Source: Actinocrinis sp035650855 (lineage in GTDB: Bacteria; Actinomycetota; Actinomycetes; Streptomycetales; Catenulisporaceae). From it: a stretch of 10,046 nucleotides of DNA. The DNA is taken from positions 1-10,046 of the forward strand of contig NZ_DASRGV010000321.1 in NCBI RefSeq assembly GCF_035650855.1, written 5' to 3'. The notes under the pieces were generated by a model. The model was given only the letters and a program-made list of their open reading frames with translations, had not been told where the DNA came from and did not search any database. The position numbers were made by a program, and so were the translations under genes. Shown in pieces: positions 5,342 through 10,046 of this stretch. Position 1 is the stretch's first letter. Each line of letters starts with the position of its first letter.

Positions 5342-7726
5342 ATGACGTCTCTTCCCGATCTCCCACGTCGCCACGTACTCGGTCTCGCTGCCGGGGCAGC
5401 CTCACTCGGGCTTCCCTCGGTATCCCACGCCGTGGACAAGACCTCAGGCTCCGCGGGCCAATCCTCGACACCGGCTGAGGACGCCTCCGACGCACACACT
5501 GCGGCCCCCGTCCCCGCGCCCCAGCCCGTTCCGGTATCCCTCGCCGACTACTTCGACCACGACGCGATAGACACCGCTGCGGCCCACGACGGCGACTTCG
5601 ACGGCTCCGGATACAGCTTCCCCGGCGACTCGCTGCCCGCCGACGGCACCGTGACCGTGGGCGGCGTCCCCTACCAGCTCGGATCCGCCGCCGCGGGCGC
5701 GAAGAACGACATCGTCGCCCTGGGGCAGAAGATCACCCTCCCTTCCGGACGCTATCTCAGCCTGCTGTTCCTCGTTGCGGGCAGCTACGGCACCGCGAGC
5801 GGCACCGCGACCGTCACATACGCCGACGGCAGCACCTCCGCCGCCACGCTCACCGCGCCCGACTGGTACAACTCGGGCGACCTCACCTTCCCCTACCGCT
5901 ACACGCCAGGCGGCGGCACGGATCAGCACCCCGTCTCACTGAACGTCTCCGAAGTCTGGGTCTACCCGGACCGGGACGTCGTCTCCATCACGCTGCCGAA
6001 CAGCGCCCAGCCCGCCCCGAATGTGACCAGCCTGCACGTGTTCGCCCTCAGCCTCCAGCCGCTGGCCCAGGGCACCTCGGCGCTGCTGCGCGACGCCAGG
6101 TCGACGACATCCATGGTGCGTGACGCCGGACCCCAATCAGTCGAGGCAACCCTGGTCAACGCCGGCACGACATGGCTGACCGCCGCCGACGCCGTCACTG
6201 TCGGCGTCGAGGCACCCGGAGCCCGGACCGTCGCTCCCGCCCAGGTGAAGATCCTGGCACCGGGAGAGCAGGCGAGGCTGCGGATCGGCATAGCCAACAC
6301 CGCCGGCACCGCCGTCGGCAGTACCTCGACCGGCGCAGTGTCCGCGACCACCCGCGGCTCCACACTCGCCGTCGCCCCATCGCTGCTGACACTCGGCGTG
6401 CCCGACTACCAGCCGACCGACGCCTCGCTCGCCAAACACCAGGCCCCGTACTGGTTCGACGACGCCAAGTTCGGCATCTTCATCCACTGGGGCGTGTACT
6501 CGGTGCCGGCCTGGGGACCGGTCGGCAAGGAGTACGCCGAGTGGTACTGGAACAACATGCAGAACCCGAACGATCCGACGTACGCCTACCACGCGCAGAC
6601 CTACGGCGAGAGCTTCAACTACGACGACTTCATCCCGCGCTTCACCGCGGCGAACTTCGATCCGCGCTCCTGCGTCGAGCTGATCTCCGCCGCCGGCGCC
6701 CAATACTACGTCCTCACCTCCAAGCACCACGAGGGTTTCGCCCTCTGGGACTCCAAGGTCACGGGCCGCAACGCCGTGCAACTCGGCCCGCACCGAGACC
6801 TGGTCGGCGCGCTGTTCGCCGCCTCGCGCCAGTACACGCCGCACCTGCGCAACGGCCTGTACTACTCGCTGCCCGAATGGTTCAACCCTGACAACCCGTG
6901 GATGGGCCACGCGCCGCGCAACCCGTACACGCTCGCCCCGGTGCCCTACACGGGCTACCAGGCCGGCAGGGACTACGTGAAGGACTACCAGACGCCGCAA
7001 GTGCTCGAGTTGATCAACGGATACGACCCGGATGTCATCTGGTACGACATCGGCGGCGTGAACGACACCCGAGACGCGCTGACCACGTACTTCAACAACG
7101 CCAAGAACCGCCGCAAGCCCAAGGACGTCACCGTCGACGATCGCGGAGGCATTCCCGCCCACGACTTCACCACGCCCGAATACACGACCTACGCCAACAC
7201 GGTCGTGGCCAAGTGGGAGGCGAGCCGCGGGCTCGACCCCTTCTCCTACGGCTACAACAGCGCCACCCCGGACAGCCAGTACATGACGGCGGAACAGGTC
7301 GTGCAGACGCTGGTGGACATCGTCAGCAAGAACGGCAACTTCCTGCTCGACATCGGACCGCGCGCCGACGGCACCATCCCCGACGTCATGCAGCAGCGCC
7401 TTCGCGAGACCGGTGCCTGGCTGAAGGTGAACGGCGAGGCGATCTACGGCACCACCTACTGGTCACGCATGGCGCAACTCGACAACCTGCGCTTCACGGT
7501 GAACCAGAATCAGGCCTTCTACATCATCTCGCTCACCGCCCCCGGCAACCAGGTCAGCGTGCCAGCGCCGGTACCGATCCGGCCGCAAGACCGCGTGACG
7601 CTGCTCGGCTACCGTGGCGGCCCGCTGACGTGGAGCCAGGACAACGGAGCGCTGGTGATCGACGTTCCCAAGGCGGCGCAGGCGACCGGGCAGTACGCCT
7701 GGGTCTTCAAGGTCGCCTGGAGCTAA
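5342..7726 (+). CDS. Secreted GH29 alpha-L-fucosidase
   Basis: Predicted to hydrolyse terminal alpha-L-fucose from glycans outside the cell; 794 residues. The N-terminus carries a twin-arginine signal (R9-R10-H-V-L-G, then a hydrophobic stretch to about residue 30), so folded export by Tat is likely. A Ser/Thr/Pro/Ala linker follows, then a beta-sandwich domain (~65-238) and an Ig-like NEW3-type domain (~250-350). The GH29 barrel begins at about 365 with YWFDDAKFGIFIHWGVYS (370-387). It continues with TSKHHEGFALWD (459-470), DVIWYD (564-569, where D569 is the likely catalytic nucleophile by analogy with the family's W-F/Y-D motif) and NGNFLLDIGPRADGTIP (664-680). A C-terminal beta domain ends the protein. 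The acid/base residue varies in this family and I cannot assign it. The start ATG has AAGGAG at 5331-5336. It is transcribed from its own promoter and is convergent with the next gene, whose predicted end overlaps it by 20 bp. Confidence 0.92.
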   Translation: MTSLPDLPRRHVLGLAAGAASLGLPSVSHAVDKTSGSAGQSSTPAEDASDAHTAAPVPAPQPVPVSLADYFDHDAIDTAAAHDGDFDGSGYSFPGDSLPADGTVTVGGVPYQLGSAAAGAKNDIVALGQKITLPSGRYLSLLFLVAGSYGTASGTATVTYADGSTSAATLTAPDWYNSGDLTFPYRYTPGGGTDQHPVSLNVSEVWVYPDRDVVSITLPNSAQPAPNVTSLHVFALSLQPLAQGTSALLRDARSTTSMVRDAGPQSVEATLVNAGTTWLTAADAVTVGVEAPGARTVAPAQVKILAPGEQARLRIGIANTAGTAVGSTSTGAVSATTRGSTLAVAPSLLTLGVPDYQPTDASLAKHQAPYWFDDAKFGIFIHWGVYSVPAWGPVGKEYAEWYWNNMQNPNDPTYAYHAQTYGESFNYDDFIPRFTAANFDPRSCVELISAAGAQYYVLTSKHHEGFALWDSKVTGRNAVQLGPHRDLVGALFAASRQYTPHLRNGLYYSLPEWFNPDNPWMGHAPRNPYTLAPVPYTGYQAGRDYVKDYQTPQVLELINGYDPDVIWYDIGGVNDTRDALTTYFNNAKNRRKPKDVTVDDRGGIPAHDFTTPEYTTYANTVVAKWEASRGLDPFSYGYNSATPDSQYMTAEQVVQTLVDIVSKNGNFLLDIGPRADGTIPDVMQQRLRETGAWLKVNGEAIYGTTYWSRMAQLDNLRFTVNQNQAFYIISLTAPGNQVSVPAPVPIRPQDRVTLLGYRGGPLTWSQDNGALVIDVPKAAQATGQYAWVFKVAWS

Positions 7727-8195
7727 GCCCGTTCGTGTACTCCCCGGCAGTGGCGGGCGGATACGCCGACGACGCGCGGATGCTCGTCGCTGCCGGGGGA
7801 GCGCGACCACTCGCCGTGGCGCTCGCTGCGGTACGCAGATCGACTACGAAGCGGCTCATCGGTTCACCGCACCACTCTCGCGTGTGCGGGCACGTCCGCG
7901 TCACAAAGGCGTCGAACGCCCGCATCGCGAGCGGGCTGAACGGCGCTGCACCGATCCGGTCCGCGAAGCTGATGTGCTGATCGATAAGGAAGGGACCGAC
8001 AAGCACACGCAGTCCCGCTTGCCTGAGGAGGGTCATCCGCCGCCAAAGGGTCTCGAGATATCCCTTGTAGTCGAGAAGCCCTGCTGTGCGCTGCAGCAAG
8101 ATGAGTTCGCGGAAGTCGCACTCGTGCAGGATGACCGCGAATCCGCGGACGGACTTCCGGTCGGTCGGCCGTGTGATTGCGACGTCTTGCTGCAT
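7707..8195 (-). CDS. Unrecognised conserved-looking protein
   Basis: I do not recognise this family. The ATG at 8195 gives 162 residues; the same frame is open to 8297. I prefer 8195 because a GGGGTGGG tract precedes it in the minus-strand sense. The first ~115 residues look like a folded soluble protein. They have a non-repetitive composition, with HECDFREL, a LLDYKGYLETLWRRMTLL helix-like stretch, VLVGPFLIDQ and several Cys and His residues. There is no signal peptide or membrane segment. The last ~40 residues are Ala/Ser/Pro/Thr-rich and probably disordered. It runs convergent to the fucosidase gene, overlapping its last 20 bases, and divergent from the PLP enzyme gene. Base composition at third positions is less GC-biased than in the ABC genes. 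Other frames across this interval are Arg/Pro-rich and look like shadows. A function cannot be given. Confidence 0.6.
   Translation of the reverse strand: MQQDVAITRPTDRKSVRGFAVILHECDFRELILLQRTAGLLDYKGYLETLWRRMTLLRQAGLRVLVGPFLIDQHISFADRIGAAPFSPLAMRAFDAFVTRTCPHTREWCGEPMSRFVVDLRTAASATASGRAPPAATSIRASSAYPPATAGEYTNGLSSRRP
7740..7801. terminator. Inverted repeat downstream of the fucosidase gene
   Basis: CTCCCCGGCAG (7740-7750) pairs with CTGCCGGGGGAG (7790-7801) with one bulged G, enclosing a 39-nt GC-rich loop. It lies 14 bases after the fucosidase stop and inside the 3' part of the minus-strand gene. It may terminate the fucosidase transcript. The long loop makes this uncertain. Confidence 0.35.
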
Positions 8196-8244
8196 GGTGC
8201 CCACCCCAAGTTCGTTGTGGCCGCAGGGCCGGTTGACCCTGATA

Positions 8245-8273
8245 GATCCAGGATCGGAGAACTTGCGGATCAA
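8245..8273 (-). promoter_or_regulatory. Possible promoter for the minus-strand gene
   Basis: Read on the minus strand, TTGATC (8273-8268) and TGGATC (8250-8245) are 17 bp apart. They lie about 50 bases upstream of the ATG at 8195. Both hexamers are partial matches to housekeeping consensus, so this is tentative. Confidence 0.25.
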
Positions 8274-8275
8274 TG

Positions 8276-8311
8276 ATGCGAACTCTCGCAATTTCATGCG
8301 GATGTCGCAAT
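8276..8311. promoter_or_regulatory. Two tandem ATGCG / TCGCAAT dyads between divergent genes
   Basis: ATGCG-aactc-TCGCAAT (8276-8292) and ATGCG-gatg-TCGCAAT (8296-8311) are two near-identical imperfect dyads starting 20 bp apart, about two helical turns. The first contains the perfect repeat TGCGA-N4-TCGCA (8277-8290). A third half-site, ATTGCGA, lies at 8176-8182 inside the minus-strand gene. The arrangement between divergent genes suggests a regulator-binding site, possibly controlling both sides. Confidence 0.4.
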
Positions 8312-8341
8312 CGGCAGATGGTCATACAAGGGGAGACTGGG

Positions 8342-8398
8342 ATGGGTTCAGGCCGTCTCTTCGTCTGTGGCTCCAAGGCCTTCACGCTGATCGGATAG
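8342..8398 (+). CDS. Possible 18-residue leader peptide before the PLP enzyme gene
   Basis: ATG at 8342 begins the reading frame MGSGRLFVCGSKAFTLIG and ends at TAG 8396-8398. It has one of the best ribosome binding sites in the window, AAGGGGAG at 8328-8335, six bases upstream. The PLP enzyme gene starts only 11 bases after its stop and lacks a good site of its own. This fits either a translated leader that couples or regulates the downstream gene, or a small frameshift that has separated the true start from the gene. No family is recognised. Confidence 0.35.
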   Translation: MGSGRLFVCGSKAFTLIG

Positions 8399-8409
8399 TC
8401 TCGGCGGGC

Positions 8410-9597
8410 GTGACGACGACTGACGAATCCGCCACGGCAGACTTCCTTTACCACCCCGAACTGTGGTCGCTCGACCCCAAGCTTGTGCACCTTAATCACG
8501 GTTCCTTCGGTGCCGTGCCTTCCACGGTGCTCGCCGAGCAGCAGCGGTGGCGAGAGCGGATGGAAGGCAACCCCACCGGATTCTTCCGGCGCGAGCTGCA
8601 GCCAGCCCTGGACGCGGCCCGCCTCACGGCCGGCACGTTCCTAGGCTCGGACGCCGACGGCGTCACATTCGTGCAGAACTCGACCTGCGGCGTCGGGACG
8701 GTGCTTGCCGCGTTTCCTCTTGCCGAAGGCGACGAGATTCTGGTCACTGATCACGTCTACGGCGCGGTCCTGTTCGGCGCGCAGAAGGCTGCTGCGCAGG
8801 TCGGCGCCTCGGTCGTCGTCGCACGGGTTGCGCTGGGCGCTTCCGATGACGAGATGGTCGCTGCGCTGCTAGGAGAAGTGACGACGCGTACGCGGTTGGC
8901 GATCGTCGACCAGGTGACGTCCGCGACGGCGCAGGTGTTCCCTGTCGGCCGCATCGTCGCGGCGTTGCGCGAGCGCGGGGTCGCGGTGCTGGTAGACGGC
9001 GCGCACGCACCGGGCTTGCTACCGGTAAACCTGGGAACGCTGCGGCCCGACTTCTGGGTGGGGAACTTCCACAAGTGGCCGTGTGCGCCGCGCGGCAGCG
9101 CCGGTCTGTTCGTCGCGGAGCGGTGGCGGGAGCGTATCGGGTCGTTTCCCGTCTCGTGGCGGGAGGACGAGGGGTATCCGCACTCGTTCTTGCTGCCGGG
9201 CACCGTTGACTCGTCGGCTTGGTTGTCCGTTCCGGCCGCGTTGGATTTCTTCGAGGCCTGGGGTTGGGCGGCTGTGCGGGAACGTAACGGCGCGTTGGCC
9301 GCGCACGGGCAGCGTGTCGTTGCTGACGCACTCGGCGCGGACGTGAGCCGGATGCCTGGTAACGCGAACGCTACGGGGGAGAGCGCCACGCTGGCGATGC
9401 GGTTGGTGCCGTTGCCCGGAGTTCGAGCAGACAGTGCGGCGGTATATGCGTTACGCGACCGGGTGGCGGATGAGTTCGGGATCGAATCGGTCATCAACGT
9501 GTGGGGCGATCAGGCATTGATGCGTCTCTCAGCGCAGCTGTACAACCGCGAGAGTGACTACGAGCGGCTGGCTGAGGCTCTGCGCTCACTGTTGTGA
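8410..9597 (+). CDS. Class V PLP-dependent enzyme, isopenicillin-N-epimerase-like
   Basis: This is a fold-type I PLP enzyme of the aminotransferase class V family, 395 residues from the GTG at 8410. Visible motifs are LVHLNHGSFGAVP (25-37), the substrate- and phosphate-site region near FVQNSTCG (87-94), the cofactor-binding D196-G-A-H199-A-P-G and the Schiff-base lysine K222 in GNFHKWPCAP (218-227). These are the hallmarks of CefD-like proteins. Such proteins are common in actinomycetes that make no beta-lactam, and no ACV synthetase or isopenicillin N synthase is present here. An amino-acid racemase, desulfurase or C-S lyase role is therefore as likely as true epimerisation. The GTG was chosen because family members begin about 25 residues before the LNHG motif. 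In-frame ATGs at 8296 and 8302 would add a non-conserved-looking extension. GTG 8410 has no clear ribosome binding site. Codon use includes more TTG and T-ending codons than the ABC genes. Confidence 0.82.
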   Translation: MTTTDESATADFLYHPELWSLDPKLVHLNHGSFGAVPSTVLAEQQRWRERMEGNPTGFFRRELQPALDAARLTAGTFLGSDADGVTFVQNSTCGVGTVLAAFPLAEGDEILVTDHVYGAVLFGAQKAAAQVGASVVVARVALGASDDEMVAALLGEVTTRTRLAIVDQVTSATAQVFPVGRIVAALRERGVAVLVDGAHAPGLLPVNLGTLRPDFWVGNFHKWPCAPRGSAGLFVAERWRERIGSFPVSWREDEGYPHSFLLPGTVDSSAWLSVPAALDFFEAWGWAAVRERNGALAAHGQRVVADALGADVSRMPGNANATGESATLAMRLVPLPGVRADSAAVYALRDRVADEFGIESVINVWGDQALMRLSAQLYNRESDYERLAEALRSLL

Positions 9598-9680
9598 CGC
9601 GGGCTGCGTGAGCGGACCAGGGAACGCCCCGCCACACCGCAAATCGGCTGGGAGGAATTCCGGTCGGCCGCCGTCCCGCA

Positions 9681-9707
9681 CGCGGTCCGCGGCACTGCGC
9701 GGACGCG
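9681..9707. terminator. Hairpin between convergent genes, possibly bidirectional
   Basis: GTCCGCG (9685-9691) and CGCGGAC (9698-9704) pair perfectly around a 6-nt loop. With one bulged G the stem extends by three more pairs to 9681-9707. It lies about 85 bases past the PLP gene stop and about 50 past the stop of the opposing gene, so it could serve both. There is no T-run. Confidence 0.55.
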
Positions 9708-9739
9708 AGCCGCGAGCCGCGAGCCGCGAGCCGCGGACC
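9705..9739 (+). repeat. Tandem 7-bp repeat GCGAGCC
   Basis: Four perfect GCGAGCC units (9705-9732) are followed by a degenerate GCGGACC (9733-9739) and a looser GTCGACC. The unit length is not a multiple of three, and the array is intergenic. It abuts the hairpin at 9681-9707 and is likely a slippage-prone simple repeat. Confidence 0.85.
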
Positions 9740-9755
9740 GTCGACCGCGAGTGAG

Positions 9756-10046
9756 TCAGCTGCTCAGCGGCCAGGTCTCGTCGACGCCGCGCGCGGGTTC
9801 GGCGGCCATCGCGGTGGCGCCGTTGCCGCTTGATGACGCGCCGGCCCCGATGAAGAGGCTGGCGGCGATCGCGGCGAGGAATCCGATGAGGAAGCCGAGC
9901 AGCAGACCTTCGGCGAGGGTGTCGCGGTAGCTGTCCGCGGTGGCGATGCCGGGTACGCCGCTGTAGGCCAGCGGGGTGCAGATCAGGCCGGCTGCGGCTC
10001 CCGCGAGGGTCGTGGAGCCCCAGATGCCCAAGAACAGCGCGACCCG
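9756..10046 (-). CDS. Small integral membrane protein, 5' end outside the window
   Basis: I do not recognise this protein. The visible part is at most 97 residues and the frame is open to the window edge. A TTG at 10031 would give 91 residues, but it falls inside a hydrophobic run (V-A-L-F-L-G-I-W) that continues upstream, so the true start is probably beyond the window. There are two membrane segments: one ending near TPLAY, and a second, EGLLLGFLIGFLAAIAASLF, rich in Gly and Ala. They are separated by a short polar stretch with SYRDT. The C-terminal ~30 residues are Ser/Gly/Ala-rich, then acidic, and probably soluble. It is convergent with the PLP enzyme gene. The function is unknown. Confidence 0.6.
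   Translation of the reverse strand, partial: RVALFLGIWGSTTLAGAAAGLICTPLAYSGVPGIATADSYRDTLAEGLLLGFLIGFLAAIAASLFIGAGASSSGNGATAMAAEPARGVDETWPLSS

Larger units (their letters stand above)
9598..9755. other. Intergenic region between convergent genes
   Basis: These 158 bases separate the PLP enzyme gene from the convergent membrane protein gene. They hold a GC hairpin and a 7-bp tandem repeat, listed separately. I see no gene here; a frame starting at 9554 that crosses it overlaps the 3' end of the PLP gene and encodes only repeat-derived Arg/Glu/Pro peptide. Confidence 0.6.

Noticed and set aside
6137..7162. Minus-strand frame of 341 codons inside the fucosidase gene.
   Set aside because: It is Val/Arg/Gly/His-rich without recognisable motifs, while the plus strand encodes the conserved GH29 barrel.
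6898..7980. Plus-strand frame running from the fucosidase gene into the downstream region.
   Set aside because: It is Arg/Pro/His-rich and out of register with the enzyme. Its 3' part lies opposite the better-supported minus-strand gene.
8296..8409. Earlier in-frame ATGs (8296, 8302) as the start of the PLP enzyme.
   Set aside because: Neither has a good ribosome binding site, both lie in the dyad-motif region, and the added residues do not resemble the family's N-terminus. GTG 8410 is preferred, though not certain.
8744..9497. Minus-strand frames opposite the PLP enzyme.
   Set aside because: They are low-complexity Arg/Ala/Pro/Thr sequences; the plus strand shows all class V PLP motifs.

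Overview
The window comes from a high-GC actinomycete, most likely a streptomycete or a relative such as the Catenulisporales. The signs are GC-rich third codon positions, purine-rich AAGGAG-type ribosome binding sites, a GTG and a TTG start, a twin-arginine secreted glycoside hydrolase, and long minus-strand shadow frames typical of this base composition. No mobile element, CRISPR array, tRNA or rRNA was seen.

Region 1 (1-3000, + strand) is a tightly packed ABC importer operon: two permeases and an ATPase with 16-nt and 1-nt gene overlaps. The proteins belong to the polyamine / ferric iron / thiamine / 2-aminoethylphosphonate type of importer. The substrate-binding protein is not in the window and could lie upstream. 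The first 100 bases are strikingly C-rich and G-poor.

Region 2 (3001-5100, + strand) holds one secreted phosphoesterase-family protein. It has a beta-sandwich domain, a phosphoesterase domain and, unusually, an N-terminal collagen-like Gly-X-Y tract that lies before the signal peptide. The tract is encoded by a fresh-looking minisatellite. A strong hairpin follows the stop codon. A phosphate-ester hydrolase next to an importer suggests, but does not prove, that the two handle a phosphorus-containing or otherwise related nutrient.

Region 3 (5100-7726, + strand) is a Tat-secreted, multidomain GH29 alpha-L-fucosidase. It has its own recognisable promoter and a repeated 14-bp motif at the predicted transcription start and again in the leader. 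The two secreted enzymes fit a saprophytic, polymer-scavenging lifestyle.

Region 4 (7707-9755) has an unrecognised minus-strand gene convergent with the fucosidase gene. A divergent control region with paired ATGCG/TCGCAAT motifs separates it from a + strand PLP enzyme of the isopenicillin-N-epimerase-like class V family. A short leader ORF with an excellent ribosome binding site lies just before that enzyme.

Region 5 (9598-10046) has a hairpin and a 7-bp tandem repeat between convergent genes, then the 3' part of a minus-strand small membrane protein cut by the window edge.

The most unusual item is the collagen-like, repeat-encoded extension placed upstream of a secretion signal. The rest is ordinary actinomycete gene content with some interesting candidate regulatory sites.
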